This document shows, piece by piece, positions 1-7,772 of a stretch of 64,000 bases of DNA. The position numbers and the translations under genes were made by a program. Positions within the stretch are counted from its first letter, which is position 1. Every line of letters begins with the position of its first letter. Source of the DNA: Bdellovibrionaceae bacterium UBA3535. Lineage in GTDB: Bacteria > Bdellovibrionota > Bdellovibrionia > Bdellovibrionales > UBA840. The stretch covers positions 186,001 to 250,000 of the forward strand of contig DFOS01000005.1 of assembly GCA_002376845.1 (NCBI GenBank), given 5' to 3'. The notes under the pieces are model-generated. The model made no database searches, was not told where the DNA came from, and saw only the letters and a program-made list of their open reading frames with translations.

Positions 1-1
1 C

Positions 2-67
2 CCCGAGGTGCAGCAAATTATTTTGGATCTAGACAATATGTACAAGGGTGAAGCTCAGGGCCTATAG
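2..67 (+). CDS. 3' end of an unidentified gene (partial)
   Basis: The second forward frame is open from the window edge to a TAG stop at 65-67 and encodes 21 residues, mostly polar and acidic (ending KGEAQGL). It would converge with rsmA and overlap its last six bases, an arrangement that recurs throughout this window. Too little of the protein is present to name a family. The frame is short enough to be chance. Confidence 0.4.
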   Translation, partial: PEVQQIILDLDNMYKGEAQGL

Positions 68-856
68 TTCTTTAAATAGCTGGATATAATCCTCAACGCT
101 AAGGTTTTCGGCTCGTAAATCCTCATTCCATCCCATTTTGGACCAGACTTTACCCCAATCATGAACTTCAGAATAACTTTTTAGATTGTTCATCACTTTT
201 TTGCGTCGCTGATGAAAGGCAGATTTCAATAATTGAAGAAATTTTTTCGAATCAGAGAACGGTAGCTCTCGGCGTTGAAAACGCAGCACCTGTGAGGCAA
301 TCTTTGGTGGTGGGTAAAAATCTTTGGGTCCCGCCTCTAACAGAAAATCTACCTGCCAAAATGCCTGGGCCACAACGCTAAGCAAGCCATAGGTTTTTGA
401 GCCTGATTTGGCTAATATCCTTTGTGCCACTTCTTTTTGAAACATCAGAACCATTTGATTCACACCAAGTTCTTGTACTGACATCTCGATAACTAAGGAT
501 GAGGAAATCTGGTAAGGCAAATTGGAAACCAAAGCAGTTGAACAGGGGGCAAGTTTTTGCCAATCCACTTGCAATGCATCTGCATTTATAACTTGTAGAC
601 CACTTTCCTGCCAATATTGGGCAAAGGCTCTATCCAACTCTATTAATAGCAAAGGCTTGCCCAGTTTTTGCAAACCAGAGGTTAAGGCTCCTAAACCAGG
701 ACCCACCTCAACAATTTGATCTATGTCATGGGTATCCACCGCATCGATGATTTTATCTATGGTTCCTTGGTAGATTAAAAAATTTTGACCCAAAGATTTT
801 TTGGGGTGCACTCCTAGCTCTTGCAGACGTTTTTTTATGGCTTGAATGTCATACAT
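62..856 (-). CDS. rsmA: 16S rRNA (adenine(1518)-N6/adenine(1519)-N6)-dimethyltransferase
   Basis: RsmA (KsgA) dimethylates two adjacent adenines in helix 45 of 16S rRNA during late 30S assembly, using S-adenosylmethionine. The 264-residue protein has the family N-terminal KKSLGQNFL at residues 19-27, the SAM-binding VEVGPGLG at 49-56, an acidic ribose-binding position after a hydrophobic strand (IELD, 72-75), and the catalytic NLPY at 112-115. The C-terminal half carries the usual FYPPPK and QRRKK stretches. Length matches the family (about 270). Its ATG abuts the tsaD stop codon without a gap, so the two are probably co-transcribed and translationally coupled. Confidence 0.95.
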   Translation of the reverse strand: MYDIQAIKKRLQELGVHPKKSLGQNFLIYQGTIDKIIDAVDTHDIDQIVEVGPGLGALTSGLQKLGKPLLLIELDRAFAQYWQESGLQVINADALQVDWQKLAPCSTALVSNLPYQISSSLVIEMSVQELGVNQMVLMFQKEVAQRILAKSGSKTYGLLSVVAQAFWQVDFLLEAGPKDFYPPPKIASQVLRFQRRELPFSDSKKFLQLLKSAFHQRRKKVMNNLKSYSEVHDWGKVWSKMGWNEDLRAENLSVEDYIQLFKEL

Positions 857-1894
857 TTAAATCACCTTACTGCGAGAAGAAGGCTGCAAATTCCAAGGTG
901 ATCTCTGTCCTAAATTCAAGCGCAAAACACCTGCCAAACCAATCATCGCGGCATTGTCGGTACAATAACGAGGGGGCGGCGCCATCCACTCTAAAGAATT
1001 TGCTTTAGCAAAATCCTCCACCTTTTCTCGCAGACGAGAGTTGGCGATTACACCGCCGGTGATATAGAAACGCTTGCATTGACTCTGTTTTAGCGCACGC
1101 TCCAACTTGGCAATCAAAGTATCCACCAGCGCTTCTTGATAGGAGGCACAAAGATCATGCAAACTAGCATCTATTTCGCTCTCCGACATACCTTCTAACA
1201 TTCGCTGGGCCGAAGACTTAATCCCTGAAAAAGAAAAATCCAAACTATTTTTACCTAGCAGCGTTCGCGGGAAAGCAAAGGCACTTGCATTCGCCCCTCT
1301 TGCAAGACGATCTATTTTTGCCCCACCTGGGTAGCCAAGTCCTAGCATTTTAGCGTATTTATCAAAGGCCTCTCCCGCGGCATCATCAATGGTTTGCCCG
1401 AGCACCTGATAATTCGCAAAGCCTTTTACCATATACAAAGAAGTGTGCCCGCCGCTAACCGCCAAGGCGATGGCTGGTGCGTCCATATCAAAGCGTGGAC
1501 GATAATCATGGTCCCTAAGAAAAGGAGCCACCAAGTGACCCTCAAGATGATTCACCCCAATAAAATCTTTTTGCTTGGCAAGAGCCAAAGACTTAGCGGT
1601 TACAACCCCGACGATCAGGGAGCCAAGCAAACCTGGCTCCGAGGTTACGCATAGGCCATCAATATTGTCCCAAGTCATATTGGCTTTATCTAGGGCAATT
1701 TCAACTAGCGGCAGGAGTGTTTGATTATGATTGCGCGAGGCGATCTCAGGGACAATGCCACCGAAAATTTCATGTTCCGCATCTTGGCCAACACTACTAA
1801 GGGAGAGCACTTCCCCCATCGCCGATACAATGGCAACAGAGGTATCATCGCAGGAGGTTTCAATGGCCAAAACTCTAGCATATTCTTTCGACAT
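857..1894 (-). CDS. tsaD: tRNA N6-adenosine threonylcarbamoyltransferase
   Basis: TsaD transfers the threonylcarbamoyl group to A37 of ANN-decoding tRNAs, working with TsaB, TsaE and TsaC. At 345 residues it has normal length. Visible signatures are the N-terminal AIETSCDDTS, the metal-binding HLEGH (His116 and His120), SGGHTSLY, GEAFDKYAKMLGLGYPGG, FSGIKSS and the C-terminal CTDNAAMIG with another metal ligand. No Shine-Dalgarno precedes the ATG. Instead, a CATACT -10-like box lies six bases upstream with TTGAAT at -35, so the mRNA may be leaderless even though cpoB lies just upstream on the same strand. Confidence 0.96.
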   Translation of the reverse strand: MSKEYARVLAIETSCDDTSVAIVSAMGEVLSLSSVGQDAEHEIFGGIVPEIASRNHNQTLLPLVEIALDKANMTWDNIDGLCVTSEPGLLGSLIVGVVTAKSLALAKQKDFIGVNHLEGHLVAPFLRDHDYRPRFDMDAPAIALAVSGGHTSLYMVKGFANYQVLGQTIDDAAGEAFDKYAKMLGLGYPGGAKIDRLARGANASAFAFPRTLLGKNSLDFSFSGIKSSAQRMLEGMSESEIDASLHDLCASYQEALVDTLIAKLERALKQSQCKRFYITGGVIANSRLREKVEDFAKANSLEWMAPPPRYCTDNAAMIGLAGVLRLNLGQRSPWNLQPSSRSKVI

Positions 1895-1900
1895 GCAGAG

Positions 1901-1928
1901 AGTATGCTTATTTTTTAAGTTGATTCAA
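1901..1928 (-). promoter_or_regulatory. Candidate tsaD promoter for a leaderless mRNA
   Basis: Read on the minus strand, TTGAAT (1923-1928), a 16-base spacer and CATACT (1901-1906) precede the tsaD ATG. Only six bases separate the -10-like box from the start codon, so transcription would start at or next to the A of ATG. Both hexamers match the sigma-70 consensus at four of six positions, so chance is possible. Confidence 0.4.
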
Positions 1929-2552
1929 TCTATATTTGGCACTTTTGGCGGTTTTCGACTTGGGAAATTTTTCAATCACTTCCGAATAAAAAGCATTGGC
2001 CTCAGAATTCATACCCAATTCTTGAAAGCATACCCCTATTTTATAGGTGGCATCGGCATACTTTTTTCCTTTAGGAAAGTTGTCGCGGTAACGATTGTAT
2101 TCCAGAATGGCCGCCTTCCAGTCAGATTTACGAAATAGTTCCTCTGCCGTTTCATAGGGGCCGCTTGGTTTTTGCGGCGCCACTTTTGCACTTGCTGGGC
2201 TAGAAATGCTAGCACCTTTACCTTGCTGCAATAAGATTAGCGACTCACTTAAAGTTACTAGTTTTTGCTCGATGCGATCCAGACGGTTCTGCAAAGCCGT
2301 ACTATCATTCATCTGCTCCATCTGCTGCAATTTAAAACTCAAATCTTCAACCTTGCCATTCAAGCGGCGAATTTCACTTAAAGCATCTTGCTGCATGGCC
2401 GCTTCCTCTGCTGGGCTTACGTCTCTGTCTGCAATAGGTGTGCTGGGCTCACTCACGACTCGGCGACCTTCTTTTGTTTTGATTTCATTTCTAGTTTGCA
2501 AGCCGGGGCAAGCCGTCAAGCCAAGTAATAAAATTACAAGTGATCTTTTCAT
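1908..2552 (-). CDS. cpoB: Tol-Pal-associated CpoB/YbgF-like lipoprotein
   Basis: CpoB (YbgF) links the Tol-Pal machine to peptidoglycan synthesis in the periplasm. The 214-residue protein has a signal peptide ending in a lipobox (LTAC, Cys15), a predicted coiled coil rich in Gln, Leu and Glu around residues 50-105, and C-terminal TPR-like repeats in the last 80 residues (AEELFRKSDWKAAILEYNRY and following). Length is somewhat below the E. coli protein. The lipobox is unusual, because E. coli CpoB is soluble. It overlaps the DUF4398 lipoprotein gene by four bases, and pal lies just beyond, which supports the Tol-Pal assignment. Confidence 0.85.
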   Translation of the reverse strand: MKRSLVILLLGLTACPGLQTRNEIKTKEGRRVVSEPSTPIADRDVSPAEEAAMQQDALSEIRRLNGKVEDLSFKLQQMEQMNDSTALQNRLDRIEQKLVTLSESLILLQQGKGASISSPASAKVAPQKPSGPYETAEELFRKSDWKAAILEYNRYRDNFPKGKKYADATYKIGVCFQELGMNSEANAFYSEVIEKFPKSKTAKSAKYRLNQLKK

Positions 2553-2851
2553 GGTACAAAGTCTCCACTTTTAAATTTTTTTAAGCGCGCCAAGTTTTCC
2601 GATTTTTCTGCAAAATTTCTCGCTAATTCAAAATTTTCTTTGGCTTTTTGGTAATCCTGCTTTCGATATTGTATTTCTGCTGCTCGGTAGTACTCACCGG
2701 CTTGATGCCAATAAGCCGCTGCATAACGAACCGCCTCAACATTTTGTGCGGCCTCAATAGCAGAGCGGGCTAGCGTATACTCAAGCAATGGCTTTGGAGT
2801 ACTTGCACAGCCCGCCAACAATAGTAAGATTCCTATGAATCTTGCCCGCAC
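2549..2851 (-). CDS. DUF4398-like small lipoprotein
   Basis: A 100-residue predicted lipoprotein with a signal peptide and lipobox (LLLAGC, Cys15). The mature part is almost wholly alpha-helical, with alternating Ala-rich and charged segments (LARSAIEAA, YYRAAEIQYRKQDYQKAKENF), like DUF4398 proteins, which are often found beside OmpA/Pal-type genes. It sits between pal and cpoB, three bases from pal and overlapping cpoB by four, so it is probably a structural or accessory partner of the Tol-Pal system. The family call is from pattern only and its function is unknown. Confidence 0.75.
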   Translation of the reverse strand: MRARFIGILLLLAGCASTPKPLLEYTLARSAIEAAQNVEAVRYAAAYWHQAGEYYRAAEIQYRKQDYQKAKENFELARNFAEKSENLARLKKFKSGDFVP

Positions 2852-2854
2852 ACC

Positions 2855-3343
2855 TTATCTAGCGATTGGCACAAAATTCACGCGACGATTGCGTGCGTGA
2901 GCTGCCTCGCTGTCTCCTTCGTCTAACAATCGCTCTTTACCATATGAAATAACACTCAAACGGTCTCCACTTACTCCCAAACCTTCTAGGTAAGATTTCA
3001 CGGCGCGAGCTCTTCTTTCGCCTAAAGCAAGGTTGTATTCGATGGAACCACGAATGTCACAATGGCCTTCCAACTGCATATTGGCATTTGAATTCTCTTT
3101 TAACCATTCTGCATTCTGCTGCAAAGCTTGTTTTGCTGCGGCAGACAAAGTCGCTTGATCGTAGCCAAAGTTTACAGTTTCTAAACCTTGAATCGCCTCC
3201 GAGTCACTTCCTCGTGGATCAAAAGATAAATCTTCCGAACTAATACCAGCATCAGCACCTGTGGCACCGGACTTCTTTTTGCCTGATGAACAAGCACTTA
3301 CTGCCAAAACCAAAGAACATACGATGAATAATTTTTTTAGCAT
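2855..3343 (-). CDS. pal: Peptidoglycan-associated lipoprotein Pal
   Basis: Pal anchors the outer membrane to peptidoglycan and binds TolB. The 162-residue precursor has a signal peptide with lipobox (VSAC, Cys18), a Ser/Gly/Lys-rich linker, then an OmpA-like domain from about residue 55. The peptidoglycan-binding core is clear: LEGHCDIRGSIEYN followed by LGERRARAVKSYL, and near the C-terminus a conserved NRRVNF. A good Shine-Dalgarno (AGGAGA) lies ahead of the ATG. It is the first gene of a minus-strand run pal, DUF4398 lipoprotein, cpoB, tsaD, rsmA. tolB, tolQ, tolR and tolA are not in this window. Confidence 0.95.
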   Translation of the reverse strand: MLKKLFIVCSLVLAVSACSSGKKKSGATGADAGISSEDLSFDPRGSDSEAIQGLETVNFGYDQATLSAAAKQALQQNAEWLKENSNANMQLEGHCDIRGSIEYNLALGERRARAVKSYLEGLGVSGDRLSVISYGKERLLDEGDSEAAHARNRRVNFVPIAR

Positions 3344-3440
3344 GGGAATCTCCTATTTTGTCCTTATCATTGTAGAAAGACTGGAAGGCTTGTCAAACTT
3401 TTCCATTGTGAAAGCACAGCAGCTGTGGTTCTCTTTTTTT

Positions 3441-6197
3441 ATGTTCCGCCTACTTTTCTTTTTTCTGCTGATAGTAAACATCGCCAGTGCTGAGGATTGG
3501 AAGCGCATGGACTCCGCCCATTTTGAAATCATTTATGATGCCAAACAGCATGAATTGGCGCGGATCTACTTGGCTACAGCCGAATATGTGCACAATGAGA
3601 TGCTTGGTGACTTCCAAGGCGGCCCCCCAAAAACCTATTTGGTACTAATGGACCGCACAGATTTAAGTAATGGAGCGGCCACTGTTTTTCCTGAACCCAC
3701 AATTTTTCTCTACCCCAGTCCACCCGAGCCTAGTGACAGCATCTACAACCACCCGTCCTGGGCTTACCTATTATTAAAGCATGAATATACCCATATTTTA
3801 AATATGTACCCTTCCAATGGAATCCCCGGAATTTTTCGTTGGATTTTCGGGGCCTGGGCAAGACCCAATATGTTTTTGCCAAACTGGTACAAGGAGGGGA
3901 TTGCAGTAGATCTGGAAAGTGAGGGCAAACGCTTTGGCCGAATCCATTCGGAGTGGGTCTTGGGTTGGTTGCGGGCTAGCGTCTTAAGTGGTGATTGGGA
4001 AAAGGAGCGCTTGGATCGTATCAACTCTTTTTTCGTACCCAAGTATCCCTATGGATCACGGCCCTACTATTTTGGCGCCTTTGTCTGGGACTACCTTTCG
4101 CGAAATTATGGACAAGAGCTTTATGACCAGTTGAACCAAGCCTATTCAAGGCGAGTGCCATTTTTTATTGAAGATCCGGTGGAAAAAACAACCCAGAAAA
4201 ACTATACGGCGATTTTTGCTGAAACCAAGAATTATTGGCAGGAAAAAGTTAAACGCGAAAGTTTTCAACGAAATCCACCAGGGCAAAGCTTGGGTCTAAA
4301 AGGCTATGACCAAAAGGGCCTGAGCCGCAGAGGCCAACAGGCACTATACATTTCCAAAAATCAGCAACACGAAAGTGAATTGCGCCTGGTCCAATTTACC
4401 AGCCCAAGTTCATGGGAAATTGCCTCCGATACCGTTCTAGATTCCAGCGAGGCAATCCATAGCGCCGTATTCTATCAAGACCAAATCTATTACGATAAAA
4501 TCCGCACTTGGAAACGTAGAAATAAATATTCCGACATCTATGTCTATGATTTAAAAACTAAAAAATCTGAAAGCTTAACACAAGGGGCCCGCGCTAAAAA
4601 TGTGGCAGTTTCTAATACAGGGGATGTCTATTGGATACAGCGCGAGCAGGGCGTTCAAACCCTCAGGGATAGCAAAAGCCAAGGCAGCCTTTACAGTAGT
4701 GAACTGGATGAGAGTTTGCACTCTCTAATTTGGCAAGAAGGCAAGCTCTACTTTCTACATAAACAACGCGGCGGCATTCACCGGATCCTACAATATGACC
4801 CACAAAAACAAACAAGCAAAACCCTATTTTCTAGCCTACGCAATCTTTATTCCTTAAAAGCTTGCGGTAAAAACTTATGTATAAGTCTTTCACAAAACCT
4901 TTACGCCAATCTTTATTATTTTAATATAAAGGACAAAAGCTTTCGCAAGCTCACCGACACAAAAACCATGATCTTCGATGGTTTTATCTCCAAGCCCCAC
5001 GTAATCGCATCAGAAATGACCAGCGATGGTTTGCAATATGTAACGCTCCCCTTAAGAAAACCACAAAAAAAATTGTTAAGTGAACAGCAAAAAACTCCCT
5101 GGAAAGTAAAACTATTAAATAACGATGCAAAAGAAAAAAACTATTCCTCCACCTCACATTTGCTGCCAAAGTATTGGATTCCTTTTTATGCCTACGATGC
5201 CAATGGCAGTTTTTTCCAAATTAGTACTGGCTCCAACGATCCCGTAAACTTGCAATCTTACAATCTTGGTTTAAGCTACTACACCGCGTCCAGTGAATGG
5301 GATCAAAACTTTTTCTACCAAAATACCTATTGGGACATTCGCTGGTTTTTGCGAGCCAATCGTATCTACGATTATGTGCAAGCGGCCGACGACACCATTG
5401 ACCAAGAATTATATCAATTCGGTTTGGGACATTTTATTTATGGCCTATCCAATTCTTGGACTTGGGATTTAAGTGCCGAAAGAAAAACGGCAACATACCT
5501 TGGTGCTAGTAAAAACAAAGCCCTCGGTGCTAGCTTTAATTTAAATTATCAAGATTTTGACAAAATGAAGGCAGGTGCAATTTTACCTGAAAATGGCAAC
5601 TCGCTGCTGCTAGGGCATAGCCACTATATTGATGATGAAGACTATGTTTCTTACGATATAAGTCGCTTGCATTTTCGCAATTACTTCTCCTATTTTCTTC
5701 CTGAAAAACATGTGCTTACCACCCAATTTCTTAGTCGCTATTCCGATGATAACGAACGCCCGATTGGCATGGGAACTCTAAACATTGGCGGCCCCTTATT
5801 CAGCATAGATACTGCTAACACATATGCTCTGCGGGGCTATCCCGTGGCCAACTTTATCGCTTATAGCGCGGCCAACTTGAGAATGACTTATACCTTTCCC
5901 ATGTACGATATCTATCGCGGAAAACGAAGCTTGCCCTATTTCTTAAGACACTTTTATATTAATTTGCTTTATGAAGGATTGAGCATAGATGGTTTTTACT
6001 ACGATCGAAACGAGAACCTTGTGAGCGAGCGGCATTCTGATATTTTTTCTTCTTACGGTATAGAATTAAAATTGGCAGCAGAGATTTTCTACCTCATGCC
6101 GGTAAATTTTGTGCTCGGCATATACTCCGGTGACAGCAAAGAAGCTGCTGCCGACACTTTTTCCATTATCAATATTGAGGTTCCCACCTTTCTATAA
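3441..6197 (+). CDS. Large secreted protein: HExxH peptidase-like domain, propeller-like middle, barrel-like C-terminus
   Basis: The chosen ATG gives 918 residues starting with a strong signal peptide (MFRLLFFFLLIVNIASA). The same frame stays open upstream to 3261, but that part overlaps pal and lacks a signal. Around residues 110-155 there is a gluzincin-type zinc motif, HEYTH, followed by WYKEGIAVDLE, whose first Glu is the likely third ligand. Residues about 270-580 are a run of short beta segments like a TolB/WD propeller. The last 300 residues are rich in alternating aromatic residues and beta strands, ending FL, like an outer-membrane barrel. It is probably exported to the outer membrane or beyond; substrate unknown. 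It is transcribed divergently from pal and has no clear Shine-Dalgarno. Confidence 0.65.
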   Translation: MFRLLFFFLLIVNIASAEDWKRMDSAHFEIIYDAKQHELARIYLATAEYVHNEMLGDFQGGPPKTYLVLMDRTDLSNGAATVFPEPTIFLYPSPPEPSDSIYNHPSWAYLLLKHEYTHILNMYPSNGIPGIFRWIFGAWARPNMFLPNWYKEGIAVDLESEGKRFGRIHSEWVLGWLRASVLSGDWEKERLDRINSFFVPKYPYGSRPYYFGAFVWDYLSRNYGQELYDQLNQAYSRRVPFFIEDPVEKTTQKNYTAIFAETKNYWQEKVKRESFQRNPPGQSLGLKGYDQKGLSRRGQQALYISKNQQHESELRLVQFTSPSSWEIASDTVLDSSEAIHSAVFYQDQIYYDKIRTWKRRNKYSDIYVYDLKTKKSESLTQGARAKNVAVSNTGDVYWIQREQGVQTLRDSKSQGSLYSSELDESLHSLIWQEGKLYFLHKQRGGIHRILQYDPQKQTSKTLFSSLRNLYSLKACGKNLCISLSQNLYANLYYFNIKDKSFRKLTDTKTMIFDGFISKPHVIASEMTSDGLQYVTLPLRKPQKKLLSEQQKTPWKVKLLNNDAKEKNYSSTSHLLPKYWIPFYAYDANGSFFQISTGSNDPVNLQSYNLGLSYYTASSEWDQNFFYQNTYWDIRWFLRANRIYDYVQAADDTIDQELYQFGLGHFIYGLSNSWTWDLSAERKTATYLGASKNKALGASFNLNYQDFDKMKAGAILPENGNSLLLGHSHYIDDEDYVSYDISRLHFRNYFSYFLPEKHVLTTQFLSRYSDDNERPIGMGTLNIGGPLFSIDTANTYALRGYPVANFIAYSAANLRMTYTFPMYDIYRGKRSLPYFLRHFYINLLYEGLSIDGFYYDRNENLVSERHSDIFSSYGIELKLAAEIFYLMPVNFVLGIYSGDSKEAAADTFSIINIEVPTFL

Positions 6198-6308
6198 AGT
6201 TGAAAGCGAAAACCGGATTTTTTTCGGACGACTTTTTCATCCTTGTACATTTTTTTGCCTGTAGGGACTTGGCACTTTTTTTGTAGAAGTCAAATGCAGG
6301 AGGTACAT

Positions 6309-6641
6309 ATGAGTTCTTTAAATCGTGTTTTTTTAACAGGTTATTTAGGTAATAAACCAGAAAAAAAATTAACCAAGTCGGGCAAAGCCTACTACCATGC
6401 TTCATTGGCAAGCCACAAATCGTGGAAAAACGAAAAAGAGGAATGGGAGCAGCGAACCGATTGGCATACCTTATTTTTTTGGTCACCCAGGGCCATGCGT
6501 TTGGTAGAAAACTTATCCAAAGGCCAATCTTTGATGGTGGATGGGCAAATCGTCACCTATGAGAAGGAAAATGAGGCAGGTTTAAAACAGAAATCGGCAA
6601 TAATTGAGGTAAAAGACCTTAAAACCATCGTAAAAACCTGA
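6309..6641 (+). CDS. ssb: Short single-stranded DNA-binding protein, tailless
   Basis: The start at 6309 is fixed by a perfect AGGAGG at 6298-6303, giving 110 residues. The sequence is a single OB fold of the SSB type: an N-terminal NRVFLTGYLGNKPEKKLTKSGKAY-like strand, the DWHTLFFW strand and GQSLMVDGQI. Typical SSB has about 170 residues and ends in an acidic DDDIPF-like tip that recruits repair proteins. This one stops right after the OB fold with basic Lys-Thr, so it is a minimal or accessory SSB. Another full-length SSB probably exists elsewhere. The following gene of unknown function is 75 bases downstream on the same strand. Confidence 0.85.
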   Translation: MSSLNRVFLTGYLGNKPEKKLTKSGKAYYHASLASHKSWKNEKEEWEQRTDWHTLFFWSPRAMRLVENLSKGQSLMVDGQIVTYEKENEAGLKQKSAIIEVKDLKTIVKT

Positions 6642-6716
6642 TTTTTACTACTTTGGTATTGACCCAAAAAAATGCAGTTGTTGTAATAATCTAGGGAGCA
6701 TTTGCAAGGAGTGGAA

Positions 6717-7217
6717 ATGCCAGATATTTCGTGGGTTAAAGACTTAGTACGATATGAAAATGAAATCGAAGAATCCGGCATGGTGGATATCAATGCCGGC
6801 TTCGATAGTCGTGAAGAAATCATCCGTCAAAGTTATGACTTCATGTTCGAACTAAAAAAAGATTTTATCGATTATATCAATGCATTTAACGAGCTCAAAG
6901 GCGGAGGAATGGGTTGCGTGAAGGTATATGGCATCTCCAATACCAAGTCGGACTTTATGTTGTTTCGCAATGGCTACAAACTTATTTTTCGCCTTGTAGA
7001 AGCTGGTAGAATCACCATTAGTAGCCGTAGCCCCTCAGCCAATATAACTCCTGGCGCCCTAGTTCAAGAAAGCCAAGAACAAACAAGTGAAGAAGAGCTA
7101 TTGGCACAATGGGGGGCCTTTGGCGAGCTAAAATGGACCTACAAAAACCAAATCTTAAATCCAGATTATTTGGTGCGCTATTACCTAAGCCGCTTTATTC
7201 GCGAAAGCGCAAAATAA
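6717..7217 (+). CDS. Conserved-looking protein of unknown function
   Basis: This encodes a 166-residue soluble, acidic protein. The ATG at 6717 is chosen because AAGGAG at 6706-6711 lies five bases upstream; a TTG at 6702 is not supported. I see no signal peptide, membrane segment or known catalytic motif. The N-terminal third is helical and charged. The middle contains GGGMGCVKVYGISNTKSDFMLFRNGYKL, which reads as two or three beta strands, and the C-terminus is helical (YLVRYYLSRFIRESAK). Its position 75 bases after ssb suggests co-transcription. I do not recognise the family. Confidence 0.7.
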   Translation: MPDISWVKDLVRYENEIEESGMVDINAGFDSREEIIRQSYDFMFELKKDFIDYINAFNELKGGGMGCVKVYGISNTKSDFMLFRNGYKLIFRLVEAGRITISSRSPSANITPGALVQESQEQTSEEELLAQWGAFGELKWTYKNQILNPDYLVRYYLSRFIRESAK

Positions 7218-7237
7218 AACCATAGTCCTGTCAAAAT

Positions 7238-7271
7238 AACGTCATATTGACCGAAAGGTCTTTGTGACGTT
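7238..7271 (+). promoter_or_regulatory. Strong hairpin covering the ribosome-binding site and GTG start of the next gene
   Basis: The outer arms AACGTCA (7238-7244) and TGACGTT (7265-7271) pair perfectly, and the inner arms GACC and GGTC close a GAAA tetraloop. The AAAGG Shine-Dalgarno (7254-7258) and GTG start (7264) of the next gene lie inside the structure, and TTTT follows. It could be a weak terminator for the ssb transcript, a translational control hairpin for the downstream gene, or both. Confidence 0.5.
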
Positions 7272-7701
7272 TTACAAATGCCTCCTTAATCTTGGACTTA
7301 TCGCAGTCTTGCTCTCTGCTTGGAACCTATTTCATTGGACTGCATTTCAAGATGTGGTCATTGAAATCAAACCGAAAGAATCTAGAAGCCCTGCAAGCAT
7401 TGAGAATCCCACATTTATCCAAAAACAAATCTCTGCGGAAACCATCGCCATTGAATGTGGAAAGGAGCATCAAGTCGAAACCGAGTTTCAACACATTCGC
7501 TTTCGCTTTTTGAATTGCGCACAAGAGCCCCTTGTAAAAAACGACAGCAACCATTTTCAAGCTAGCCTATGGTCAAGAAAGCAAGCCTGGATCAGTGATT
7601 ATATCCCCCTTTCACCATCAGAAAACCATTTTGCTATCAATGCAAACACCCGCATCACGGTGCTCTACAAGAAAGCAAATAACGCAAAGAAAACCAATTA
7701 A
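7264..7701 (+). CDS. Small membrane-anchored protein of unknown function
   Basis: A 145-residue protein with one hydrophobic N-terminal segment (about residues 5-23, LLNLGLIAVLLSAWNLFHW) that is either a membrane anchor or a signal peptide without an obvious cleavage site. The rest is polar, includes two Cys and looks beta-rich, so it is probably periplasmic. The GTG start has an AAAGG Shine-Dalgarno six bases upstream, but both lie within a stable hairpin, so translation may be regulated. No family is recognised. Confidence 0.6.
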   Translation: MTFYKCLLNLGLIAVLLSAWNLFHWTAFQDVVIEIKPKESRSPASIENPTFIQKQISAETIAIECGKEHQVETEFQHIRFRFLNCAQEPLVKNDSNHFQASLWSRKQAWISDYIPLSPSENHFAINANTRITVLYKKANNAKKTN

Positions 7702-7772
7702 TTCTAGCAACTTATCCATCTGACAGCTTTTTTCATGACAAGCTGGAAAGTGCTGTCTACAAACAAGGGGAT

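Noticed and set aside
1731..2138. 135-codon frame antisense to tsaD and cpoB
   Set aside because: It spans the gap of two well-identified genes on the other strand and has no start signal.
6200..6245. Possible terminator after the large secreted protein (CCGG followed by T run)
   Set aside because: The stem would be only three base pairs; it is not convincing.
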